Assembly (NCBI GenBank): GCA_905250115.1
Contig: CAJNOI010000115.1
Location: 124,001-188,000 of the forward strand
DNA: 64,000 nucleotides
Source: Adineta steineri
Taxonomy: Eukaryota; Rotifera; Eurotatoria; Adinetida; Adinetidae
Reading direction: 5' to 3'
Shown here: positions 34,414-48,354 of the stretch, one piece after another
How positions within the stretch are numbered: position 1 is the first letter of the stretch
Layout of the letters: each line of letters starts with the position of its first letter
Program-made: the position numbers and the translations under genes
The notes under the pieces: generated by a model
Seen by the model: only the letters and a program-made list of their open reading frames with translations
Databases searched by the model: none
What the model was told of the DNA's origin: nothing

Positions 34414-36772
34414 TTTGATCAAAATCAAGAATAAAGAGAGAAACGTTAAAAGTGCATACATATATATATATATATATATATGTACATACTCTAATGTTCA
34501 TTCATTCACATCATCATATGTCTCGCGGCTAGATAGAAAGTGATGTTGGACGCTATAAAGAAGAAGAATTTATCGTTCTCTCTCTCTCTCGTCTGTCGAT
34601 AGATGATAGTTCGAAATTGATTGTTCATTCGTTCTTCTACCTACAAATTGCGCCATATATTAACGATTAGACTACATTGGAACGATTTCATTGTAGATGT
34701 TGTAAAATTGATCAATCGAGACAGCAGACTTTAACAATGATTGTACGCAAGTAGCACGGAAAAATAGATAACTTTAAGAAGAAAAGAAGGAACGCATCTA
34801 CTTAGCGGATACTTTTGAACTAAATTGTCGATAGTTTTAATGCTTTATTATTGTTAATCAATAGATCAATAAATAGATGTGAGTAATGATAGCTACAGCA
34901 TACTACTTTTTATTTTTATCTCTTATCTTATTTACAAAACATACACATACATTTATCTAGTTAAGATTACATGTCTGTACAGGAAATAGACCGTATGTAT
35001 TTATGTGCTTTTTTTCCCCTCTGTCATAATCATATAATGGTCAGTCAGATTTACATTACTTCTTTTCTATAATATTTTATTTTCTATTTTATACATACAC
35101 AATTGATGACATTATTGTCCGAGAGTTAAATCCTTTTCTCTCTCTCTCTCTCGTTATTCTTCTCCTCACATGATATGTTGAATTACTACATGTGAACTAT
35201 GCCAAAAGAAAAAGAGTAACCTTTAAGGCGATTATTATAATGTTCTTCATTCATATTGATGAAATTTTCATACTAAAGTCGGTAAATATATAGATTGTTA
35301 ATTATTTTACATATATATAGATATATTTTAGTTTTATTTTTAATCCTTTTACTTTTGTCGGACAATAAAAAAATACTTCAATCGATTTTAATGTAAAAAT
35401 TTTCATGAGGTATTTTATTTTAAACGACTTGATACATCATTTTAACGAACTCGCTCCTTTTTTAATGGTCATAAGATGTAATAGCGCTATATATTGTCGC
35501 CTTCTTTCAAACCTAATGATGAAATACGAAAGCATATGATGATGACCTGATTGCGTTATATGATTTATTGAACCACGTTTTCTTCTTTTCGCTATTTTGA
35601 CACTTTTGATAGGAGACATTTACAAGAGTCATCTATATTTGATTCACAACTTATTCTGTCTGGTAGAATTTAAGTATGTATTTATTTGTCTAACAATTAT
35701 CGTTTTTGTTGCATTATTTGAAATGGTATCACTCGTTGATACAATAAGACAAAATACTTGACACGACACTTCATAGTAGTGTTTATAGATGCACAACAAC
35801 TTATAAAGGTCATAGTGAGATTTTTATCTTGTGTCGTATTAATGTCTTTTTTATGTTTTTGAACAGCGGTCAGTTTCATCCGTTCACTTGTGTTAATCAT
35901 AACCTTGAAAAAAAAAGAGGAATAAGGAAGGAAATAGCTCATCGAACGAAATCCCAATGATTGCTACCGCTATGATGACTGATGGTCTGTTCTTTTCTCT
36001 CCGGCTATATACTTGATTGCTTTTTTGTCATGGGAATTAAGAAGTCGTCACATCTGCTTACTTGACAAATGATGATGATGGGAAAAAACTATCTTTTTTT
36101 TTTTCTTTTTGACATATCGATGATCCACAATTTTATGTGAATATCATTTCACTATTTCATATACACTTTTTTTTCATCATATTATAAATCTATATATCAA
36201 TATTCCTAAAATTGTTGACATTCATAACCAGATGTATTATGATTTATATTATCTTTATAGATGAAATTCTATTGATGTATGTGTGTGTATAGAAATTTGT
36301 CATGACATACTAGATAGGAACAATAAAAAATTTAATCCTTGATTAATTAGTTTTAACAGGCGTATTATCATATAGAAGAGAGACCTTGACACAATAATCT
36401 TTTTATTCTATGAAATGTGTGAATATCTAATTAAGTATAATTTAAAATATGATCTTTGTCTGTCATCATTGGCGTGAAAGTGAAATGGAGAATTAATCGT
36501 GTTAGTTATCATCAAAAGTGATTTCTACTCGTTCTTTCTCTTTTATATACCAAATAAAGGACGACGGAGCTAATTGTACAAAGAAAAATATACTCTATGC
36601 TGGAAGATATACACAGCAGTTGTTAATTATCGGTATTTACTTTTATATTGTCTTTTGTTTTGTTTTAGATTACAGAAATCAAGAAGGATGATTCTTGACA
36701 TTAACAGTTGAATATACACATACATTTACATTTATTTATATATATATATATACACATACACTATATTAAGAG
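34414..36772. other. intergenic / 5' region of the KASH gene
   Basis: AT-rich. It holds a (TA)n run at 34460-34481 (just inside this stretch) and CT/GA tracts near 35141-35154. A long pyrimidine tract ending in TTTTAG at about 36668 looks like an acceptor opening the untranslated leader of the KASH gene. No other gene recognised. Confidence 0.5.
34460..34481. repeat. (TA)n microsatellite
   Basis: Alternating TA run in the spacer upstream of the KASH gene. Confidence 0.8.
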
Positions 36773-39700
36773 ATGAATAATCATAATTCAACTCTTCATC
36801 CTGTATTATCACAAAAATCATCTAGGTATGTATATGTATTTAGTTGTCTTTGATTTTCGAATGAATAGCGATTTTGTTTTTTCAAATTTCTCATCTATTA
36901 TATCTTTATACATAACTACAAAAGACAATGTTCAGTGAATAAAAAAAAGAAAATTAAACATAGATATTGAATGATAAAACTTTGTGTGAATAGAAGACTT
37001 TTTATGATTATGATGATGATGATGATGAATTGTACAGAATATATTTTTATGTAAGCACTTTCATGACGTTAATGTGTTATAGGCCAGATACTACATAAAA
37101 TAAGACGAGTGGGAGAAAAAGAAAAAGAAAGCATTTGAAAACAAATACGAATGAGAACATTATGTGACCATAGTACAGTATATAGAGTGTCAAGATTTCA
37201 GGGTATGTTGATGTTTACATGACAAATAAGGAGAAGAAGATAAAGTAGTATTGCAGCTAAAAAATAGATATAGAATAAAATGAAGCACGATTTATCTATA
37301 AAATAGAATGAGAGAGAGAGAGAGACAGGAATGATAAAATACGAAAGCAGACAGTGTATAGATAAGTTATACAATTAATATCCCTCGAGTAAGTTTTCTT
37401 CAAAAAATAATATCTTCTTTGATATTAATCGATAAAGATCATATAAATTTGTTATACAAATTTGAGATTAAATTGATATGAATCTTTATTAAACGGTAAG
37501 TTTTAAAATCATTGTATCAATCATGTTAGATTACATTAAAATCAAAAATTTACTTTTTTTCAAACAGTTGAAAACGAATGTATTGCGATTATACTATTCC
37601 TTTTGATTTTAAATAGAGATATTTTGTTAAATCATGCATGTCTATAGATTTTACATATGTATTATAAGTTCTTCTATTCTAAATCGATTTATAATCGAAT
37701 CAAGAAAAGAAAAAATATACGCAGTACATATATCGTTGTTCTAATAACAGAGACCAGCTGCTATTTAAAGAATTAGTATGTTGTACTTCGGACTATTAGT
37801 ATTACAGAAAAAAAGGAAAGATTAAATCCTTGACAAATTTGTCTCTGTTTGATAATATAATGTCTTCTATCTTTCTACAAATCGTCTAGTCAAATAGAAC
37901 TCAAAATAAATTCATAATTAATGTTATACCATTTAGTTATTTTACTATAGTAATAAAGACAAGATTTATTATAATGATAAAATATTTAATAAAAACGTAG
38001 AAACTTTCATCGATTTTCTTTTTAATAAGATCATACAATCAAAAGGCAATTTCTTATGTATTATATGAATAAAATAGTTTTTATTTCATAATTGTCGTTT
38101 CGATATATACATTTACCTGCGCAATTCCTCAGCGCAAAGGTCATCAAACTACCACTTTTCATTCTTTTTTTTTGCTAAAAAAACCATTGTCATCATCTGC
38201 TCAACATCATCCGAGGGCGTTTTTTTTCTCATTAGTACAGTTCGAGATGAATATATATATATATATATGTACGTGCGTATACACAAATCAATCGTTTTTT
38301 ATTTAGAAGTAATAAAAAACGGCAAGAATTTTGGAATGGCACACTTATAGATGATTACAATTTCCTTATGTCTGAAGAGCTTATTTGTCATTGTAAAGTA
38401 AGTTTGAATGATGAAAAGAAATTCTTTTTTTTCATTTTCTTTTTAATAGAGTTCTCTTGGAGAACCATTTACGTCCTTGAATGATCTTGCTGTGCATCAT
38501 GTATCTTATAATGAATTTGAAAAGCAATATGTTGAATTATCTGAATGGTGTGAAAGAATTTCCACCGTAATTCAACAATCGTCATACAATGCTTTAACTT
38601 GTTATCTTCGACAGGTAAGCAACAAAAAAAAAGAATTTGAATTTAATAATTTTCTTTTTTTTCTTTTAAGAAATATTATGAAGAATTATACGAACAAGGT
38701 TTAATGCGTTTACGAATGTTTAATCAATATTCAAATAAATTAATTGAACGTTTCCCTGATATACAAGTTGTTATTGAGAAAAAGATAAAAATAATTTATC
38801 AAATATGGAATGACCTTGAAGCACGTTTTATTGGATATTTAGATGAAGATTTCGATCGAATTATTCAAGGTTAATTTAATCGATTAAATGAAAAAAAGGG
38901 AAACTATTTTTTTCTTCTCCTTATATTTATTGTAGATCTACATAATGAATTATTTTTATTTGAAGAATGGATTACTGAAATTGAAGAACAATTAGCAAAA
39001 TTTCATTTTATTCGAAATGAAAAGATTTTTTACGAAGATATCCAAGAACTAATGGTATAGAAAATGTTTTTTTTATTTTCATTTATTTTCTATAGGATTT
39101 ATTTAGAAATTACAAAATGAAATTAAATCAAAAAATAGTCGTGTATCATCTGTTATTGAAATATGTCATCGTTTAAAAAAAGATTATCAACAACAAAATG
39201 AACAAATTCCAATTGAGTATGCTAGTGATTTAGAAAATAGATGGCATCAAATATGGATTAATTCAGTTGAAATTCAGTGTAAACTTGAAGAAAGATTTAA
39301 ATCTCCCAATGTAAGCATATCTTATTTCGTATAAGTATTAAATTCTATTTCGAAACAAATTTAATCATTTATTGATCAATGTATGACGTAAGCGCATTCT
39401 GAAAATGATAAATCAAAAGTGTAACTCGTGCCATTTAACCTTTCCGTCTGTACCGTTATTATGTATTCTACATGTCATCACCATTCACATGACATGCACG
39501 TCCGCTGTGACTGACCCAAAGGTTGCTTGTTACTCAGTATTTCAACAATACAGTCTTCTTTTGAAGATTTATTCTCTCTTAATTACTAGTCCATGTATTA
39601 GGGAGCAGACTTTCACTTATTAAAAGAATGACCCATAGATGTAGATATTTCATTTCTTTCTCTATTCAATGACATAGTATATAGTTATACATGTGCTGTT

Positions 39701-42700
39701 ACATTTGAAGAGCCAAAGAGAGAACGCGCAACCGTTCATTTTTCTTCTTCTCATGCTGTGTTATGTCTCTTTCTCCCTCTTGTTTTTTTTTGTTCATTGC
39801 CTAATCATTTCAACACAATGTTTGTTTGACTAAATGTAAGAAACAAAACGTTTTTTTACTTACAATAATTGTCTTTTTTTTGACAAATTTTATGGTTATT
39901 GAAAGTAAGTTTTTATTCGTTATCATTCACATAAAACGAGAGATGGGCAGTATTGAAATGAAATTAAACACATATTAGAGCGTATGTTACCTGACACACA
40001 TCAAACAAACCGAGGAAGAGAAAATTGAGGTTGAACTCGTCCTCTTTTTTTCTCATATGAATTATTAATTATTACTATACATTACGATCGAACAGGTCAC
40101 TAATAATACATAATGAGCCTTCTGTTCCTTGTCTTTTGTCTAAGAATAATTCACAAGTATCTGGCAAGTCAATTTCTTTTGTTTGAAAAAGACCGATCTG
40201 GTGCGCTTAACAAATGATTGACCTATACATTTATATATATATATATATATCAAAAAAAAAGAAAAGATGTTCATCTTACATTAAAATATGTGTGTTATGT
40301 GTGTCAGCTTGATGTTTGTCTAGTGGCATATGTTTAAATCTTTCGTTACAGACAGTTTCTTCTTCTTATTTCTTTCTCATTGAATATGAAATCGTTTCGG
40401 TAAACAGTAAAACAATCATCTTCTCATATTGTCGTGCGTGTCATCATCATAAGACATTATAGTCTCTCTCTCTTTTCTTCTTAATCGTGTGTTAATTCAA
40501 TGTATGTTTATCGAAGAATAACAATAGAATTGGGAGTATATTTAGGGCAGAAAAAGAAAATTGAAGTCGCGTTAAAGTAATAGACAGAGACACCTAAATT
40601 GGATACAGGCGCAGACACAGAAAGAAAAAAAATGAAAAAATAATTTTTCAATCGTCTTTCTCATTCTGACACTTACTGTTTGCTACTATTCGAATAGAAA
40701 TAGTATCATGGTCATTGACATTAATTTATATCAGCTAATTCAATAAGGATTGATAGACTTGTCGAATAACAACATATTATTCTATATGACCATGAAAGTC
40801 GTTATGTTCAAGTATGTGTTCTGTTAACATTGTAATTTATTATGCATTTTTTTGTTCCCTATCATATTTACACCCATTACAGAATCTTATATCTCCTTCT
40901 TTCTTTCTTATATCTGAATACGTCATACTAGTAGTAGTGGACGGATTTGCGCTTCAATACTATTACTTGTTCGTTGGGAAGAGAAAATGAATGGATGACT
41001 GAGTGAGTGAGTGATGATAACAGTATAGCGGCGAAGGCTGATATACGCTGTCAGCTGGATAGAAAGAAAATGGTAGAAATAGAGACATTGATTACATAAG
41101 TATATTTTTTCTTCTCAATTCATATTCTCGAATTTCCTCTTTTTCCTTCCACACTCGTTTTTGCTTAATTGAACACTGTATGATGTCCCCTTCTAGGTGA
41201 GAAAGAAAGAAGACAGTTAACAGTTACAACAATATCAGAAATATATACAAACGAAGAAAAAAAAACTTGATTAACCTTCAATCATACAATCATTTAAAAT
41301 GGACCCAATTTTTTATTTTCAATTTCATTTTTATAATTTTAGCATTCAACATCACTTTCTTTAACTGACGAAGACGATATTATACCATTCAATTCAAGTG
41401 AATACGAAAAAATTTCATTAACATCTTCGAATACAAGTAGTATCGAGAATATAAATACATCTTTAAATAGTCGAAAACGTCCAAGATCACCAGATATTAA
41501 TCCAAACATTTGTTCAATATCATTACAAGTAAATTCAATTATGGCCAAATCTTATCAACCATCATCAGTCAATGTCTTACCAACTCTATCACCACCAACA
41601 TTTTATTATTCATTAACAAATATAAATGATTATGATGATAATATCGTACGAAAAAAACAAAAAAAGACTTCGTCAAAGTTAGATATTGGTTATGCAAGTG
41701 AAGATGATATTGATAAAAAATCAAGTTTTCTAACGAAAAAAAGTCAAAGTGACTATACAGTAAATTTAAAATCATCAACGAATATTTTATCAACTCAAGC
41801 ACATTCATTACCATCATTAGAACATACACATTTAGTACCAGATTGGTGGACAAATTCAGCAACATCAGCTTATGATACATGTTCAAATCCTGATATTGAT
41901 TTAAGTATTGAGAAAAAGAAAAAAACAAAAATTAAACCATCCTTACTAATGTATGATAAAAAATATACAAGAATCGAACCAAAATCACCTTTAACATCAA
42001 ATTCTTATGATGCAAGTGCTGAATATACAGATCCTGAACAATCAGAAAATGATGTTGATGTTTTATCCTCATCATCACCAATTCATTATTGTCAAAATTC
42101 TGAATCTTTATTTTATAATCGTTATGCAACAACAACAACAGGTTATTCATCAGAATTTGAAACAACAACATTACCATCTGATATCGAAAATCAACAATTA
42201 TCATATTTAGGTCAGAAGAAAAAATAAATCGATATTTAACATTTGTTATGTCTAAGAATAAGTTCAAATTTATTTATATATTGACTATAAAGTAAAAGTG
42301 AACGAGTTTAAACATTTACTACCCTTAAGAATAGCAATACGAAGGATTACATCACATATTCATTCTTTTTTTTTTTTGTTTTATATTCTTAGTAGGTGAA
42401 GTGAATCAGATGAATACTGATAAATCGCCTTTATCATCGGCGATTGTTTCAAACGGTATGATTTCTTTTTTTCTTTCGTTTTTCGTTCTTGATAAGTATT
42501 TGTATTTTAGAAAGTGAATCAAACAATAAAGTAACGGTCAATGATAAACTAGAAGCTTCAGAACCGTGTTGGGATGGATATCAAGTAAATTCAAAAAAAT
42601 TTTGTATAAAAAATCTTCTAAATTATCTTTATATTTGTAGAATCCATTATTTTATCCATTAAATTCTCAAGATATTGATTCAGTAGAAACGACACTTAAA

Positions 42701-45700
42701 TGGGATGATCAATTTTTTGAAATGGATCAATCATACAATTCAACAACAGATGATGAAATACATATTCATGATAATTTTGGTCATCTACGAGTAAGTATTT
42801 TATAGAAACCTTAGAATATTTTTCTAGAAATCAGTTATATTATCATTGAGATGCTTATAAAAATATGTCTATATAAACAGATTTTATTTTGGCTACAATC
42901 AATAAATATCAAATCTTGAAAAAAAATAATGAGAAGCCATTTGAAAATATATATATATATATATTGGTTCGTTCTAGATCATGCCTATATGAATATTTTA
43001 TAGGTGTAGGCTGCCGAATGATAGAGTTCAAATGTTCGCATTCTTTTCCTAATTTGTGTCTTATTGAGCAGAACAGTTAACCAGACACATTTTTCATTCT
43101 GACAAGGGATGCACACTAATGAAGATAATTTCCTTTCCTTTTTTTCTTCACTTCGATGGAAAGAAAAGGGCACAGGAACTACGATGAACTTTCTATATCT
43201 CTTTTTATTCTATTTCCTTATTAAAGCAAAGAAAAGCTTATACATTAAGTACTATTTGTAATTATAGTCAATATATAAAATAGATAGTGACAAAAAAAGA
43301 AATATTGATAAATATAATTTCTTAAAATTATTTATTTAGTTTCTCTTCCTCATGTAAAAAAATGCAAATTACATGCAATTAGACATACCATTCTACACGG
43401 TCCATTAAATTCACACCATTTAAATCGATAACTCCGTTGTTTTTTTTTATTAAGCACCATTAGTGAGATATGTATTGTATACAAAACTATCTTTTTTTAT
43501 AATGATGAGGATTATTCATTACTTTCGGTAAACGAACACTAAGAATTTTCATTTAACCTTTTGTTTTGTTAAATATACCTTTGGGGCTGATTATAGAAAT
43601 ATATCTTCTGATCCCTAAATTATTTTTTCATTAATTAAACTATATAGTATAATCATTCACACCCTCCGGTAAATGTATATTTCATTGTTCATTCGATTTT
43701 AGAATAACAATGGTTCATCATCATCATTATCAATTGCAAGGTTATCAAATAAACAACAATTTGATTCAGATTCAGATCTTGATGATTTTAATTATGTTAT
43801 AAATGAAACTGAACGACAATTAAACAAAGCACGACAAAGTTTCGAAAAGAAAAAACGTCGACAACAATTAACATTACAATCAAATGATCGTAATCAACGA
43901 AAATTTGTAATAGAATATTGAAATTGTAGTTTCTTTTTTCTTGTTCATTAGTTCCTTTTTTTTTTATTTTATCAAGGATGAAATACGTCGTACTTGTGAA
44001 ACAAATATTCAATGTTTACAACAAATTTTAACAAATCTTCATCGTTCAAAAAATTCTCGTCTTAATAATATACAAGCTATTGAATTATTAGAAAGTAAGT
44101 TAAAACAATAGTCTCTTCATTTGTCTTCACCTATTATCATTTAATATATATATATATAAGTATATACATTATATTTTTTTTGTTTATTTAACTGTTCAAC
44201 AATTCCACTTGACAGTATATATATACATAGTCATTTTTTTTGAATCAATTGAATTAAATATGCATATATACTTGATTACAATAGAGTACATCTATTGTAA
44301 TGTAGTGAGAAGCTGTTGACCATAAAAATCGGCACGATGTTCATACTATGACTATTTAGTTGAAAATGATGATAATTGTTCGAGATTTGCCTGTCTAATG
44401 CATATGCTTGTTTTTCCAATTATTATAAACGATGTGAACTAGTACTCTATCGTACATATAAAGACACGTACAATCGCGATCTCTCCTTTTTCGTTCTTGT
44501 TTGCATGCTTCTTTTCCCTTCTCCTTTTCTTTCTTTCTCTCTTTCTTTCTTTCTTTCTTTTTTTTTCTATCATTCGATATGTAGTTAAGTGATGTCCTTC
44601 GATAAGAAGAAGAGAAACACTACAAAAGCACAACTGCTACTATATCCTCATTGTCATTAATAAAGAAAAGAGAAAACGAGAAACTTGTACACGTTATTTC
44701 TTCAGTAAAATCAGCCATACAAGTAATGTAAGTAACATGTTATATTACATCAGAAAGTTTAAATGTTAAGCTGGTTTAATTATTGATCTATTTGTGATAT
44801 TTGACTCATCATCATTATCTACATAGGTGACAAGTTTCTCCCTTTCTCTCTCATACATGAATACATATATATATTTAATCTTCTATTCTCGATGCGCTCG
44901 CAAATCTCATTTCACACCATATGAAACATATCTCTTCGTGTCTCTCTATATATATATATCATGGATTGATCTGTCACTATTTTGTATATGCTAGATGAAT
45001 GACCGTCACACACTTTTATATATATATATATAGCCTCTAGAGAAGTTTTGTAATAAAAACAATGAAAAGAAAAGATAATATATGTAATAAATGTAATCAA
45101 TATCCTCTTATGTATTATAACTTTTCATTCTTAATTTTTTTTATATTTATAGCTTATCTATCTGAGTGGTATGCTATGCGACAACAAGTTAATGATGATC
45201 GACCATGTGCTCGACATTTATTACATATATCTCAAGAAATTATTAAATTAAGATTACATTTCGATGAACAACTATCACATATAAATACATCTTTTAATCC
45301 TTCATGGTTTGAAAATAATTCATTTGATGAATTAAAACAACGAATTTATTATGAAATTGAATTAGATAAAGAAAATCGTCAAGTAAATTAACAAAATAAA
45401 AAAAGACTTTCTTATTGATTGTTTTTTTCAAATAGAAATTAGATTCTCTTTATACTGATCTTCAACAAATTGAAGAACATTTAAAAGAATATCGTTTAAT
45501 TTATCCAGATGGCCCATCATCATTTACAATCAATGAACAATTACATAGTAGTCATATAACACTTGAACAAGTTACTGCTAAGTAAAAAAAAACAATTCAT
45601 CATAGGACAAAAAAAGAATTATTTTTCTTTTATTTAGAATGGATTCATATCAAATTCAATTACGTACATTATCAACAATGATCAATAATCTTATACCTAT

Positions 45701-47129
45701 TGAATATCATATTGAACAAAAGTTAACGGCAGTCGATTATACAGTAAATTGATTCATTAATAAATCGTTTTTATTTTTATATTTTCTTTTAATCAGACTG
45801 AAGTTCATGAACTACAAGCATTAGTTGATAATTATGCACGAATGATTCCAATGAATGAATTCTATGAAATAGTTAAACATCATTGTGATTATAAATTAGA
45901 TATATATAGAAAAATGTTGAATGATTTAATACGTAAACAAGAAAAACATGTATCATTTGATGGTTCAATTAATTTTAATAATAATAATTCAACAAATATT
46001 AATTCATGTACATCATCAACATCATCATCATCATCAGCTTCATCAACACCACAAGAACAATATACAAATGAAAATAATATACGAAATAAAAAAACAATAT
46101 TAAATAAATATAGACAAAAAGAAACTCGAGATATACAACGTAAGTTTGAATATTAAGCACGTAAAGCCATTTTCGTTTTTCTTTCTCTATTTCGTTATCA
46201 AACAATTAGAGTCATCTATCTATCTGTCACGTAGTCCGCTTTCATAGACATGACAAGGTGAAACCAATCAGTTTTTTCGTATATAGAGATAGACACAAAG
46301 AATAGTACGAAAAGATAATGAAACACTTATCACCGTTTGACACGTCATTATTGTTTTTCTTTTTTGTTTAAATATAGAAAATTATACCACAAGTGATCTA
46401 TCGGAAAAACAAAGTACAACATCATCTTATATATCCGATGATTGTAAAGTTTTATATATTGAAACAGTTATTGAAGTAGCTAAACCAGTTTTTTATGAAC
46501 GTACAATTGATACATTATCAACAAAAAATACTGAATATCATCATCATCACATTCCACGAACAATAACATCAAATAGAAATAAATATTTAATGGATATAAC
46601 TAATAATAATCATCAAGCCGATTCAACAGATGATGATTTACCTACTCCTAAACCGGTGAATTTATCAGCATCAACAATAATACGTCGACAATTAAATAAA
46701 AATCATTTAAAACAACAAGGTGATAGTGGAATTGAATTTGATCAAACATCATCATCATCAACATTATGTAATCAACGTACAACTAAAGATCGAACACCAT
46801 TATTTCCTCCAGCAAATACAGATTTAGATGAATTATCTCAATCATCACTTCTTCATCATATCAAAAAACAAAGTACATTAGAAAATGAACAACTTCTAAG
46901 AAATAATCATCATTTATCAACAAGTTCAATTCATTTAAATCAATCGAATACATGTTGGGATCGTTTAAAACAAACATGGTTTCGTTCGATATTAACTGGT
47001 CTTTTAATTTTAATGATTCTATTTTTTATTTATCTATCTGGACTTGATACATGTTCACGATCAACAATTATTCAAACAGTTTGTCAAAAAATCATATCTA
47101 TTGAAAGTGAAGGAATACCGACTATTTAA
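36773..47129 (+). CDS. KASH-domain protein with spectrin-like helices (nesprin/Klarsicht-like)
   Basis: Seventeen exons join with every phase closing to 1293 aa: 36773-36825, 38307-38397, 38450-38614, 38671-38869, 38936-39054, 39107-39310, 41343-42210, 42396-42455, 42511-42584, 42641-42790, 43703-43906, 43977-44094, 45153-45382, 45436-45581, 45638-45743, 45797-46139, 46378-47129. Residues about 60-275 are helical with spectrin-repeat features (IWNDLEARF, LENRWHQIWINSVEIQCKLEERF). A disordered acidic/Ser middle is followed by more helices. The C-terminus has one membrane segment (FRSILTGLLILMILFFIYLSGL) and a 27-residue tail with Cys near -25, ending GIPTI, like a KASH peptide. Family role: crosses the outer nuclear membrane, binds SUN proteins in the lumen and cytoskeleton outside (LINC complex). 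The tail lacks the usual PPPx end, so KASH is inference. Intron 6 is 2.0 kb. Confidence 0.75.
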
Positions 47130-47376
47130 AAAATATCCGTTTTTTTCCATTATGTTTTTATCATACATTTATTTAGTACTATTCTTCTTTTCTTTGTTTG
47201 CATTGCAATTATGTTGTTTGTATGCCATCTTTTGTACAGCATGTTTCTTTTTTTGACAAAATGTTTCCATGTATTTTTTCTTTTGTTTTTATTATGTGTC
47301 TTTAGACACAGAAAAAATGAGATTGTTTGTTTTTTCAAAGAATATATATATATATAGACGATAAGGTCATAAAAAA

Positions 47377-47382
47377 ATAAAG
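47377..47382 (+). terminator. poly(A) signal of the KASH gene
   Basis: AATAAA about 250 bases after the stop codon. Confidence 0.45.
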
Positions 47383-48283
47383 ATCTGTTTGTTTTTTAGG
47401 TTAAAATGTTTTTTTATTTATTTAAATAAGCATTATGTAGAGAGAAAAAAAAATCTATTTTTATGTTTGAAAGGATCAAAGCACGAGATTAAGTAAAGTG
47501 TGTTTTTTTCTAGTAAAAAAAACGATGATTGTGCATATTCGTCTAAAATATTCATCAGTATAGATTTCATGATGAATATATATATATAGTTACCTATCTG
47601 TTAATGTTGATTATTGAAAAGGTCAGGGAACGATTTAAATAGTTTCTGTAATATATATAATAGTTGTTTTTAGACCTTCTACACAGCTGTTACCGATTAT
47701 TTTTCTATGCATGAATTAAATGCATCTACTTGTTTTTTGTGTGAATGACAATGATTTGTTCTGATATATTCAATGATGCTTGTACTTGAGTATGCATCAG
47801 CGAATTTTAACGATTAAGAACAAGAGGAAAAAGGAAGTATAGTAACTGAATTTCTAAGAGTGTTAGTATTAGCCGTAAATAATGAACTATTTATGATTAT
47901 GATAAATCGATAAGTAAAATATTAAGATAATACATAAAAAAAACAATAGATAAATAAATTATGGACAAAAGATCGACGAGACTGATTCGCCTGTGTGCGT
48001 ATATACCTCTTTAGTTGTTTTTTTGCAATGCGAATAGCTTACACAAGCATTAATTTACTTTCTTTGATGTTATTCCATTATGCCTCAAACCAGGAGGTAA
48101 CGCAGCACGTACTTTGTACATGTTTATTCAACGTAATATAACATTTACAATAGCGTACGATAGGGCATTTTTGTCTTTGTTATAGATATCTTAATTGATC
48201 AATCTCTACTTATTGATATCGTTAGACATGATGAATGTTAAAGAAAAACTAATCTAATAAAATTTTGAAGTTTATAAAAAGTT

Positions 48284-48289
48284 TTTATT
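48284..48289 (-). terminator. poly(A) signal of the PKD gene
   Basis: AATAAA on the minus strand, 66 bases beyond the stop codon. Confidence 0.5.
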
Positions 48290-48354
48290 GAATAGACAAT
48301 TACAAAATTTTGATTTTTTTTTCGTAAAAAGAAAAAAAATACAATCTTTTTATA

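Larger units (their letters stand above)
47130..48354. other. convergent intergenic region
   Basis: Lies between the 3' ends of the KASH gene (+) and the PKD gene (-). It holds the poly(A) signals of both and T-rich untranslated sequence. No other feature recognised. Confidence 0.55.

Noticed and set aside
39405-39623. 72-residue Cys-containing frame
   Set aside because: Lies inside the 2-kb intron 6 of the KASH gene, and the cysteines do not form a zinc-finger pattern.
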